Assembly (NCBI RefSeq): GCF_000564855.1 | Contig: NZ_AYXG01000043.1 | Location: 1 to 64,000, forward strand | Source of the DNA: Actinokineospora spheciospongiae | Lineage (GTDB): Bacteria; Actinomycetota; Actinomycetes; Mycobacteriales; Pseudonocardiaceae | Reading direction: 5' to 3' | DNA: 64,000 bases | Shown here: in pieces, positions 34,117 through 41,356 of the stretch | How the letters are laid out: each line of letters begins with the position of its first letter | Position numbering within the stretch: the first letter of the stretch is position 1 | Notes under the pieces: model-generated | What the model was told of the DNA's origin: nothing | Databases searched by the model: none | The model's input: the letters and a program-made list of their open reading frames with translations, nothing else | Translations under genes and position numbers: made by a program

Positions 34117-35655
34117 GTGAGTCGGGCGGGACCGCTCGCACGCCGGGCAGGAGGGGTCGCAGGGGTGACTGGACGCCAAGATGAGTCCGAGCAGGCCTGG
34201 GGGCCCGGTGGCGGGTCCGCGGTGGGCCGGAGCGGGCCGCCGCGCGAAGCCGACACCGACACCCACGACTTCGGCCCAGCCCCCGAACTCGCCGACAAGG
34301 CCGACACCCCGAAGGCGGACGACCCGTTGACCGACGACGCGGCCACCGACCACACCCCGTTCCCCGAGGCATCCGGTCCGCACCGGGTCCCCGGCCCGAA
34401 CCAGTCCGGACCGCACCCCGTGCCCGGCCCTGGCCAGTCGGGACCGCACCCCGTGCCCGGTCCCGGCCAGTCGGGCCCGCACGCCGTGCCCGGCCCTGGC
34501 CAGTCGGGTCCGCACGCGATGCCCGGACCCGGGCAGTCCGGCCCGCACGCCGTGCCCGGGCCGCACCAGCCCGGCCCGCCGCCGGGCTACTACAGCGAAC
34601 CGACCCCCTCCGGCCCGCAGCCGCTGGCCTACGGGCAGGGCTACCCGCAGCCCGGGATGCCCCCGCAGGGCGGCCCGACCGGTTACGGACCGCCGCCGCA
34701 GCAGGCGCCGATGGGGCCGCCGCAGAGCGACGAGCTGTCGTCGGCGCGGCTGCTCAAGCAGGCCAAGCGCGCCCCGCAGTCGGGCTGGCGCAAGGCCGTC
34801 TACGTGGCCAGCGGGCACCTGATCAACGTGGGCGAGAGCCCGGCCGACCGGCACCGCCGCGAGCTGATCGCCCGGGTCAACCAGCCGCTGCGCGGCTGCT
34901 ACAAGATCGCCATGCTGAGCCTCAAGGGCGGCGTCGGCAAGACCACGACCACCACCACGCTGGGCTCGACGTACTCGTCGCTGCGCGGTGACCGGGTGAT
35001 CGCCGTCGACGCCAACCCCGACCGCGGCACGCTGAGCCAGAAGATCCCGCTGGAGACCACGGCCACCGTGCGGCACCTGCTGCGCGACGCCAACCGGATT
35101 CGCCGCTACAGCGACATCCGCGCCTACACCTCCCAGGGCCCCAGCCGCCTGGAGGTCCTCGCCTCCGAGCAGGACCCGGCCGTGTCCGAGGCGTTCAGCG
35201 AGGACGACTACCGGCGCACGGTGGCGCTGCTGGAGCACTTCTACAACATCGTGCTCACCGACTGCGGCACCGGGCTCATGCACTCGGCGATGAAGGGCGT
35301 GCTCGACATCGCCGACTCGCTGGTGATCGTCTCCTCCGGCTCGGTCGACGGCGCCCGCAGCGCCTCGGCCACGCTGGACTGGCTGGACGCGCACGGCTAC
35401 CGGGACCTGGTGTCCCGCTCGGTCGCGGTGATCAACTCGGTGCGGCCCAAGTCCGGGTCGGTCGACCTGGACAAGCTCACCCAGCACTTCAGCGCGCGCT
35501 GCCGCGCGGTCTGCCGCATCCCGTTCGACCCGCACCTGGAGGAGGGCGCCGAGATCGAACTCGAACGCCTCCAGCCCGACACCCGGGTCGCACTCCTGGA
35601 GATGGCCGCCACCGTGGCCGACGACTTCCCGAACGAGGCCCACCGCAGGCGTTGA
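34117..35655 (+). CDS. MinD/ParA-family ATPase with repetitive proline-rich N-terminus
   Basis: A 512-residue protein. The first 210 residues are disordered and Pro/Gly/His-rich, including six copies of an 11-residue repeat; the rest is a SIMIBI-class ATPase: deviant Walker A LSLKGGVGKTTTTTTLGSTY, switch region VIAVDANPDRGTLSQK, and DCGTGLMHSAMKGVL. The layout resembles ESX-associated EspI-type proteins of mycobacteria and Rv0530, which has the same position. A type VII-related operon lies 3 kb downstream, so a link is possible but inferred. Leaderless GTG (TACCGT at 34104-34109). Confidence 0.85.
   Translation: MSRAGPLARRAGGVAGVTGRQDESEQAWGPGGGSAVGRSGPPREADTDTHDFGPAPELADKADTPKADDPLTDDAATDHTPFPEASGPHRVPGPNQSGPHPVPGPGQSGPHPVPGPGQSGPHAVPGPGQSGPHAMPGPGQSGPHAVPGPHQPGPPPGYYSEPTPSGPQPLAYGQGYPQPGMPPQGGPTGYGPPPQQAPMGPPQSDELSSARLLKQAKRAPQSGWRKAVYVASGHLINVGESPADRHRRELIARVNQPLRGCYKIAMLSLKGGVGKTTTTTTLGSTYSSLRGDRVIAVDANPDRGTLSQKIPLETTATVRHLLRDANRIRRYSDIRAYTSQGPSRLEVLASEQDPAVSEAFSEDDYRRTVALLEHFYNIVLTDCGTGLMHSAMKGVLDIADSLVIVSSGSVDGARSASATLDWLDAHGYRDLVSRSVAVINSVRPKSGSVDLDKLTQHFSARCRAVCRIPFDPHLEEGAEIELERLQPDTRVALLEMAATVADDFPNEAHRRR
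34372..34569 (+). repeat. Six tandem 33-bp coding repeats
   Basis: Each unit encodes SGPHxVPGPGQ (variants: R, P, P, A, A, A at position 5; M for V once; N or H for G in the outer copies). The six units run without gaps, 198 bp in all, inside the ParA-like gene's disordered N-terminus. Confidence 0.9.
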
Positions 35656-35666
35656 CCACGCCGCGG

Positions 35667-35703
35667 GGAGGCCGTTCGCCGGATTCGTCGGCGGACGGCC
35701 TCC
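35667..35703. terminator. Bidirectional terminator between converging genes
   Basis: GGAGGCCGT...CGCCG (35667-35681) pairs with CGGCG...ACGGCCTCC (35689-35703) with one T-G pair and a 7-base loop. It lies between the end of the ParA-like gene and the end of the converging small membrane protein gene. Confidence 0.78.
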
Positions 35704-35717
35704 TCTCGGTGCCCGGT

Positions 35718-35912
35718 CTAGGGCGCGGGCGGGGTGCCGTCGTCCTTGCCGTCCTTCTTCCGGTGCTTGTCGAGTCCGCGCAGGAACTCGGGGTCGTCAT
35801 CCGGGGCCACCGACGTGCGGTGGGGCGCCACGGCCGCGGGCTGCGGTCCGAGCGCGCGCCACAGCAGGACGGCGACGGTGATGGCGCCGACCACGGCGAG
35901 CAGATAGATCAT
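35718..35912 (-). CDS. Small single-helix membrane protein
   Basis: A 64-residue protein: one N-terminal membrane helix (MIYLLAVVGAITVAVLLWRA), then a charged cytosolic tail (PEFLRGLDKHRKKDGKDD). A good GGAGGT is nine bases before the ATG, and the gene ends next to a terminator, both of which support it being real. Function unknown. Confidence 0.75.
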   Translation of the reverse strand: MIYLLAVVGAITVAVLLWRALGPQPAAVAPHRTSVAPDDDPEFLRGLDKHRKKDGKDDGTPPAP

Positions 35913-35995
35913 CGAGAGACACCTCCGAACCCTGGGGGTTCGAGGCTAGCCGCTTTGTCGCTTTCGCGGGTCCCGCGCGGCGCTCGATTCGCCGA

Positions 35996-36208
35996 TCAGA
36001 GGCCGCCCGGGCCGTTGGCCTCGGTGGTCAGCTCCGCCAGCAGCGTCCGCACCTCGGACTCGCGGAACCGGCGGTGCCCGCCCGGGGTCCTGATGGAACC
36101 GATGCGGCCCGCGGTGGCCCAGCGGGTGACGGTCTTCGGGTCGACGCGGAACAGGGCCGCGACCTCGCCCGGGGTCAACAGGCGTTCTCCGACGTGCGCA
36201 ACGGTCAC
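35996..36208 (-). CDS. bldC: BldC-type developmental regulator
   Basis: A 70-residue MerR-like winged helix protein: LLTPGEVAALFRVDPKTVTR, then WATAGRIGSIRTPGGHRRFR and ESEVRTLLAEL. This is close to Streptomyces BldC, which binds DNA co-operatively in head-to-tail arrays and delays the switch to sporulation. GTG 36208 is chosen because GAGGAGG lies nine bases upstream and the residues before it look non-coding. It is divergent from an AsnC regulator. Confidence 0.93.
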   Translation of the reverse strand: MTVAHVGERLLTPGEVAALFRVDPKTVTRWATAGRIGSIRTPGGHRRFRESEVRTLLAELTTEANGPGGL

Positions 36209-36408
36209 TTGGGCCGCCCTCCTCGATGAGCTGGAACTCGGCTGGGGGCCTGGTCGGCGGGAACCGTCGGACCAAACCGGGACCATCGTGGCACTTCGAC
36301 CATCGGGTACTCGAACGGTTGGGGAATGGTAAAGAGGTAGTAAGGGACAAAACGGCTGTATCCGGACACCGTTCACCCCCTGAGACGGACGTCGTACGCT
36401 GCCTCACC

Positions 36409-36885
36409 GTGGACACCGTGGACCGCCGCATCATCGCCGCACTGCGCACCAACGGCCGCCTCACCTACGCCGACCTGGGCAGGCAGGTCGGCCTCTCCGC
36501 CTCGGCGGTGCACGAACGGGTCGGCAAGCTGGAGGCCGCCGGGGTCATCACCGGCTACCACGCCGTGGTCGACCCCATGACCGTCGGCCTGGGGGTGACC
36601 GCCCTGGTCGGCATCCACCCCACCGACACCGCCGACGACGAGGACGTGGCCGCCGCGCTGGCCGAGCTGCCGGAGGTGGAGAGCTGCTACCGGGTCGCGG
36701 GCGACGAGGCGTTCGTGGTCAAGGTCCGGGTCGCCACCGTCGACGAGCTGGAGCGCAGCCTGGGCAGGCTGCGGCGGATCAACGGCGTCGCCCGCACCCG
36801 CTCCACGGTCGTCCTGTCCACCCGCTTCGAGGGCAGGCCCAACGTGTCCGACGTCGAAGGACCCACCCCGCGGACCGACGGGTAG
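36409..36885 (+). CDS. Lrp/AsnC family transcriptional regulator
   Basis: A 158-residue feast/famine regulator: N-terminal HTH (DTVDRRIIAALRTNGRLTYA, LGRQVGLSASAVHERVGKLE) and a C-terminal RAM domain (VTALVGIHPT, VESCYRVAGDEAFVVKVRV). It likely responds to an amino acid. Start GTG 36409 is supported by TACGCT (36395-36400) eight bases upstream as a leaderless promoter. The next gene begins ten bases after its stop with its own -10 box. Confidence 0.88.
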   Translation: MDTVDRRIIAALRTNGRLTYADLGRQVGLSASAVHERVGKLEAAGVITGYHAVVDPMTVGLGVTALVGIHPTDTADDEDVAAALAELPEVESCYRVAGDEAFVVKVRVATVDELERSLGRLRRINGVARTRSTVVLSTRFEGRPNVSDVEGPTPRTDG

Positions 36886-36894
36886 CCTGGGACC

Positions 36895-37164
36895 GTGGAC
36901 GAGCGGCGGAACCTGGGGCGCGACATCGTGCTGTACACCGCGGCCAGGGTCGCGCTGGTGGCCGTGGTCGCCGGGGTGCTGCTGTGGTTCGACCTGCCGC
37001 TGCTGGTCAGCCTGGCCATCGCCCTGGTCGTCGGCTTCCCGCTGGGCCTGCTGCTGTTCCGCGGCCTGAACGCCAGGGTCACCGCGGGCCTCGCCGAGCG
37101 CGGCGCGGACCGCGACGCCGAGCGCGACCGCCTGCGCGCGGAACTGCGCGGCGACCGGGGCTAG
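36895..37164 (+). CDS. DUF4229 family membrane protein
   Basis: An 89-residue protein with two transmembrane helices (VLYTAARVALVAVVAGVLLW; LPLLVSLAIALVVGFPLGLL) and an Arg/Glu/Asp-rich coiled tail. The pattern is that of DUF4229 proteins found near menaquinone genes in actinobacteria. Leaderless GTG with TAGCCT (36883-36888) six bases upstream. Confidence 0.8.
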   Translation: MDERRNLGRDIVLYTAARVALVAVVAGVLLWFDLPLLVSLAIALVVGFPLGLLLFRGLNARVTAGLAERGADRDAERDRLRAELRGDRG

Positions 37165-37220
37165 TCACCCGTGGTCTTCGCCATGCTCGGAAGGTGACAA
37201 AACGCCGATAGTGTCGGCTC

Positions 37221-38306
37221 ATGACGGCTGTCGACCGATGCAGTGAGCGCACACGGGCCTGGGTGAACGAGGCCGTCCGGATCATCGAGGCGGACGCCAA
37301 CCGCAGTGCCGACACGCACCTGCTGCCCTTCCCGCTGCCGACCGAGTGGGGAGTCCGGCTCTACCTCAAGGACGAGTCCACCCACCCCACCGGCTCGCTC
37401 AAGCACCGCCTCGCCCGCTCGCTGTTCCTCTACGGCATCTGCAACGGCTGGATCGTCGGCGGCACCCCGGTGATCGAGGCGTCCTCGGGCTCCACCGCGG
37501 TCTCCGAGGCGTACTTCGCCAGGATGCTCGGGCTGCCGTTCATCGCCGTCATGCCGCGCACCACCAGCCCGGAGAAGATCCGCCTGATCGAGCGCGAGGG
37601 CGGCCGCTGCCACTTCGTCGACTCCCCGGGCGAGATGTACACCGAGGCGCACAGGCTGGCCGACGAACTGGACGGGCACTTCCTCGACCAGTTCACCCAC
37701 GCCGAGCGGGCCACCGACTGGCGCGGCAACAACAACATCGCCGAGTCGATCTTCCAGCAGATGGCGCTGGAACCGCACCCGGAGCCGGACTGGGTGGTCG
37801 TCGGGGCGGGCACCGGCGGCACCAGCGCCACCATCGGCCGCTACATCCGCTACCGCAGGCTCGGCACCCGGCTGGCCGTGGTCGACCCGGAGAACTCGGT
37901 GTTCTTCGACGCCTGGCGCGACGCCGACCCGGACCTGACCGGCGGGTGCGGCTCGCGGATCGAGGGCATCGGGCGGCCCCGCGTGGAGCCGTCGTTCCTC
38001 GGGCAGGTCGTCGACCGCATGGTGAAGGTGCCCGACGCGGCGTCCATCGCCGCCGCCCGGCTGGCCGAGCGGGTCCTGGGCAGGCGCGTCGGCGGGTCCA
38101 CCGGCACCAACCTGTGCGGCGCGTTCCAGGTCATCGCGGAACTGCGCGCGGCCGGGCGCGCGGGCAGCGTCGTCACCCTGCTCTGCGACGGCGGCGAACG
38201 CTACTCGCACACCTACTACGACGACGCGTGGCTCGCCGCCAACGGCATCGACATCGCCCCGCACCTGGCGTCGCTGGAGGAGTTCCTGCGCACCGGCGAG
38301 TGGTGA
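37221..38306 (+). CDS. PLP-dependent cysteine synthase-family enzyme (Cds1-type L-cysteine desulfhydrase)
   Basis: A 361-residue fold-type II PLP enzyme. The PLP lysine is in [15 protein letters not shown], the substrate loop in [20 protein letters not shown], and the phosphate-binding glycines in [16 protein letters not shown]. The sequence resembles mycobacterial Cds1 (Rv3684), which releases hydrogen sulfide from cysteine, more than CysK/CysM; the assignment is from memory. ATG 37221 is leaderless with TAGTGT (37209-37214) six bases upstream. No sulfur genes are adjacent. Confidence 0.82.
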   Translation: MTAVDRCSERTRAWVNEAVRIIEADANRSADTHLLPFPLPTEWGVRLYLKDESTHPTGSLKHRLARSLFLYGICNGWIVGGTPVIEASSGSTAVSEAYFARMLGLPFIAVMPRTTSPEKIRLIEREGGRCHFVDSPGEMYTEAHRLADELDGHFLDQFTHAERATDWRGNNNIAESIFQQMALEPHPEPDWVVVGAGTGGTSATIGRYIRYRRLGTRLAVVDPENSVFFDAWRDADPDLTGGCGSRIEGIGRPRVEPSFLGQVVDRMVKVPDAASIAAARLAERVLGRRVGGSTGTNLCGAFQVIAELRAAGRAGSVVTLLCDGGERYSHTYYDDAWLAANGIDIAPHLASLEEFLRTGEW

Positions 38307-38409
38307 CCGGTCCCGATTCGCATTGGAAAAGCACCACCGGAGTTCGGAACCGGTGTCCGCTGCGGACCGTCAACCCCGGGGTCAGGCACGGGAGTGGTGG
38401 GGAGCCGCG

Positions 38410-38745
38410 ATGAGCGAGTTCATGGTCGAGACAGCACAGTTGCGCGGGTACGCGGGATTGTTGGAGCGCAACGCCGGGCACTTCTCGGCGATCGAGGGCC
38501 ACGCCAGGGACAAGGGCGGCGACACCAGCGGTTTCACCGGCCTGCTGTCCCTGCTCGTCCCGGTGGTCGACGGGGCGGTCGGCCTGTACGCGGAAACGCT
38601 GAAGTTCGGGCACGACAAGATGGCCGAGCTGCACCAGTCCCTCACCGGCGCCGCGGACGCCTACGACCGCGCGGACGCCGCCAACGTCACCAAGATGACC
38701 ACTGTGGACACCGTGTCGAACATCCCGACGGTGGGGGGCAACTGA
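38410..38745 (+). CDS. Type VII secretion-related EspC-like protein
   Basis: A 111-residue all-helical protein (MSEFMVETAQLRGYAGLLER, and a second helix ETLKFGHDKMAELHQSLTGA ending YDRADA). The length and helix-turn-helix arrangement fit the EspC/DUF2580 group of WXG100-like ESX substrates, with Y-x-x-x-D-like YDRAD near the end of helix 2. GGGGAG five bases before the ATG. Overlaps the next gene (TGATG), giving a co-translated pair, as is typical for ESX partners. Confidence 0.78.
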   Translation: MSEFMVETAQLRGYAGLLERNAGHFSAIEGHARDKGGDTSGFTGLLSLLVPVVDGAVGLYAETLKFGHDKMAELHQSLTGAADAYDRADAANVTKMTTVDTVSNIPTVGGN

Positions 38746-39635
38746 TGGGCTACGCCGACACCGCCGACCCGATCACCGCCCTCAACAACGAGGCGAACCT
38801 CCAGGGCGGCCCCAGCATCTCCGACGCCATCAGCGAAGCGGGCGTGCAGGTCCAGGTCGTCAACTGGATCTGGGAGAAGGTCGTCGGCGACGACCTGGTC
38901 ACCTCCCTCATCGCCCCCATCACCGGCGACTTCGAGAAGATCGCCACCACCGGCAAGCAGTGGACCAACGTCTGCGACGCCCTCCAGGCCGTCCGCGACA
39001 ACCTCAACACCGGCCTCGACGAACTCGACCCCCACTGGGACGGCGCGGCGGCGGACGCCTTCGCCATGCGCATCCGCACCATGTGGACGGTCGCGATCGA
39101 AGCCGACGCCCAAGCCGCCAAACTGGTCGGCACCGCCTTCGACAAGGTCGCCGACGCGTCGAAGAAGGCGTGCGACCAAGCGCTCAAGCTCATCAAGAAG
39201 CTGGTCAACAAACTGCTGGAAGCCATCGCCCTGCTGCCCATCCCGGTGGTCGGCTGGGCCAAGGCGGTCAAGACGGTGATCGACGCCATCGAGATCTACA
39301 ACGCGGTCATGACCATCATCAACGGCATCAAGGCCATCATCGAGGGCTGCAAGTCCGTCGTGCAGGGCGTCCAAGACCTGGGCAGCGCCATCGGCAAGAT
39401 CAAGGACATCCGCAACGTCAACGACGCCATCAACTCCGCCAACGACATCTCCGACGCCCGCGACGACATCAACGCGGGCAAGGACCAAGCCGCGGGCGGC
39501 CTCAAGACCACCGCCAAGGGCGCCGTCTCAGCGGGCAAGAACGGCTACAAGGCCAACAAGCACTACGGCGAGTACCAGCAGGAACGCAACCCCGCCCCGG
39601 CCCCCGCCCCCGAGCCGGAACCGGCGGCGAGCTGA
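38745..39635 (+). CDS. WXG-domain protein with hydrophobic centre, probable type VII substrate
   Basis: A 296-residue protein. Residues about 60-140 form a WXG100-like hairpin (NTGLDELDPHWDGAAADAFA, the W-x-G turn). The middle has long hydrophobic or amphipathic helices (LLEAIALLPIPVVGWAKAVK; AIEIYNAVMTIINGIKAIIE; VVQGVQDLGSAIGKI), and the C-terminus is basic and then Pro/Ala/Glu-rich. No enzyme domain is recognisable. The hydrophobic part might insert into membranes, which is speculation. It sits between the EspC-like gene and a small acidic gene in one operon. No ESX core components are in the window. Confidence 0.75.
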   Translation: MGYADTADPITALNNEANLQGGPSISDAISEAGVQVQVVNWIWEKVVGDDLVTSLIAPITGDFEKIATTGKQWTNVCDALQAVRDNLNTGLDELDPHWDGAAADAFAMRIRTMWTVAIEADAQAAKLVGTAFDKVADASKKACDQALKLIKKLVNKLLEAIALLPIPVVGWAKAVKTVIDAIEIYNAVMTIINGIKAIIEGCKSVVQGVQDLGSAIGKIKDIRNVNDAINSANDISDARDDINAGKDQAAGGLKTTAKGAVSAGKNGYKANKHYGEYQQERNPAPAPAPEPEPAAS

Positions 39636-39637
39636 CC

Positions 39638-40066
39638 ATGCCCGACGACAACTGGAAGAACGTCCAACTCCGCGAGGCCGAAGCCGACCTGGACCTCGCC
39701 CTCGCCGCCCTGGACGCAACGGTCGCCGAAACCGCCGCCCGCTTCGCCGACACCCCCGAAACCACGCTGACGGACGAAGACATCGAACTGATCTCGGCCC
39801 ACAACCGGGGCCCGGACGCCACCCCCGCCCAACGAGCCCTCCAAACCCGCATCGACGCGGGCGAACTCACCTGGCGCGACATCACGAGCGGCCGGGCCGC
39901 GGGTGCGGAAGGGGTCCAGGAGGCGCTGGAGGCGGGCCTCCCGCAGATGCGGCAGGCGTACGCCCTGATCGAGGAGGGGCACACGCTGAACGAGATCATC
40001 GCCGCTGGGGTGCCGCCGGAGGACGACCCGGACGACTTCAGCGGTCCGATCATGCGCAGGCGCTAG
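39638..40066 (+). CDS. Acidic helical protein of the type VII-related operon
   Basis: A 142-residue, strongly acidic and probably helical protein (NVQLREAEADLDLALAALDA; ELISAHNRGPDATPAQRALQ; MRQAYALIEEGHTLNEIIAA). I do not recognise a family. The start lies two bases after the preceding stop. As the last gene of the operon it could be a chaperone or immunity partner of the WXG protein; this is only inferred from position. A terminator follows nine bases after the stop. Confidence 0.72.
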   Translation: MPDDNWKNVQLREAEADLDLALAALDATVAETAARFADTPETTLTDEDIELISAHNRGPDATPAQRALQTRIDAGELTWRDITSGRAAGAEGVQEALEAGLPQMRQAYALIEEGHTLNEIIAAGVPPEDDPDDFSGPIMRRR

Positions 40067-40075
40067 TCGTTCACG

Positions 40076-40119
40076 CCGAGAGCGGGCTGCCTCCTGGGGT
40101 GGCCCGCTCTCGGTTTGTC
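40076..40119 (+). terminator. Terminator of the type VII-related operon
   Basis: CCGAGAGCGGGC (40076-40087) pairs perfectly with GCCCGCTCTCGG (40102-40113) around a 14-base loop and is followed by TTTGTC. Confidence 0.85.
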
Positions 40120-40251
40120 GGGTGAGCGTTGGTGGCTTGGGGCTGAGGTGCTTGGCCGTGTCCGGCTGCCGGTCTTTTCGCTGGGGTCTCGGGGGATGTG
40201 CTTGGTTGCATCCGGGTTCAAGCGCCGGTCGTTTTGTGGGTGTGCCCGGCT

Positions 40252-40384
40252 GGGTGGATGTGTTTGGCCGGGGCCCCTATGGCGATCATGTGCTCCAGTG
40301 CGTCAGGTGGGGCTGAAAAGATGCCCCACCGCCCAGGCAGGCTGTCACATGATCGCCACCCCCGGCCAAACACATCCACCCACC
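40252..40384. repeat. Large imperfect inverted repeat (133 bp)
   Basis: The left arm (40252-40313) and right arm (40323-40384) are near reverse complements. The outer 20 or so bases (GGGTGGATGTGTTTGGCCGG and on) match exactly, an inner TGGCGATCATGTG block (40280-40292) matches, and the tip is GGTGGGGC / GCCCCACC around TGAAAAGAT. Two mispaired bulges separate these blocks. No gene is inside. It could be a terminator, a cruciform or a MITE/REP-like element. Confidence 0.8.
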
Positions 40385-40590
40385 CGGGCAGTTGCTTGGT
40401 CGGGCCGGCGGTTCTCGGGGCGGTCGACTCTCCGACAAGGACAGAAGCCGATCGGCCCGGCCTGGCTGGACTGGTCGCTCCGGCTCAGCCCGCCCTTGCC
40501 AGCCGGGCTGCCCTGCTCGGCCCCGCCCCGCCCGGCCCCGCCCAGCCCCGCTCGGTCCTGCCCCGCTCGGCCCGGCCCAGTCCGGTCCTG

Positions 40591-41060
40591 CCCGGCCCGG
40601 CCCGGCTCGGCCCGGCCCGGCTCGGCCCGGCTCGGCTTGGCCTGGCTTGGCCTGGCCTGGCCTGGCCTGGCCCGGCTTGGCTCGGCCTGGCCTGGCTTGG
40701 CTCGACCCGGTCTGGCTCGGCCCGGCCCGGCCCGGTCCTGCCCGACTCAGCCCCCGGCCCAGCCCTCTCCCGCCCGGCTCGGCTCTGTCCGGCCCTGCCC
40801 CCGCCCGGCCTGGCCTGGCCTGGCCCGGCCCGGCCCCGCCTGGCTCGGCCCGCCCGGCCCGGCCCGGCCCGGCCTGGCCTGGCCCGGCCCCGCCTGGCTC
40901 GGCCCGCCCGGCCCCGCCTGGCTCGGCCCGCCCGGCCCCGCCTGGCCCGGCCCGGCCCCGCCTGGCCCGGCCCGACCCCGCCTGGCTCGGCCCGCCCGGC
41001 CCGGCCTGGTCCGGCCCGGCCTGGCCCGGTCCTGCTCGGCCTCCTGGCCCGGCTCAGTCC
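40591..41060. repeat. GGCYY pentanucleotide array and derived longer repeats
   Basis: From 40591 to 40739 the sequence is about 30 consecutive CYYGG (=GGCYY) units with only two broken units. From 40801 on, the same pentamers are mixed with a 24-bp unit (GGCCCCGCCTGGCTCGGCCC and then GCCC) found at 40832, 40886 and 40910, the last two directly adjacent, and nearly at 40974. The + strand has only about six adenines in 480 nt. Since every stop codon contains A on this strand and T on the other, all frames stay open by composition; the predicted Pro/Ala/Gly/Leu-rich peptides are not credible genes. The non-coding stretch extends from 40120 to 41356. Confidence 0.9.
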
Positions 41061-41107
41061 CCGGCCCGATGCTCCCCCGCCCGGCTCGGCTCTGTCCGGC
41101 CCTGCCC
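40771..41107 (+). repeat. Exact 30-bp direct repeat bracketing the second part of the array
   Basis: The 30 bases at 40771-40800 (starting CGCCCGGCTCGGCTCTG) recur identically at 41078-41107, 307 bp downstream. Similar flanking sequence precedes both copies, so a larger segment was probably duplicated. Confidence 0.85.
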
Positions 41108-41356
41108 TGCCAGCCGGGCAGGGCAGGGCCGCTCCGGCTCAGTTCAGTTTGCTTCTGCCAGCTCTCCAGCCCAGCCAGCTCGGCTGGGCCCATCCCGGCT
41201 GGTTCAGCCGGCAGGTTCGGCCCATTCCGGGCGGCTCGGTCCAGCCCGGGCGGGGCGTCAGCCCGCTCAACCGGGGTGGGCGGCAGGCGGATGGCGTGGC
41301 CGGGCGCGGACAGCCCGGCCGGGTGGAGGGCGAGCCGGGTGGGCGGCTGGGGGGTG

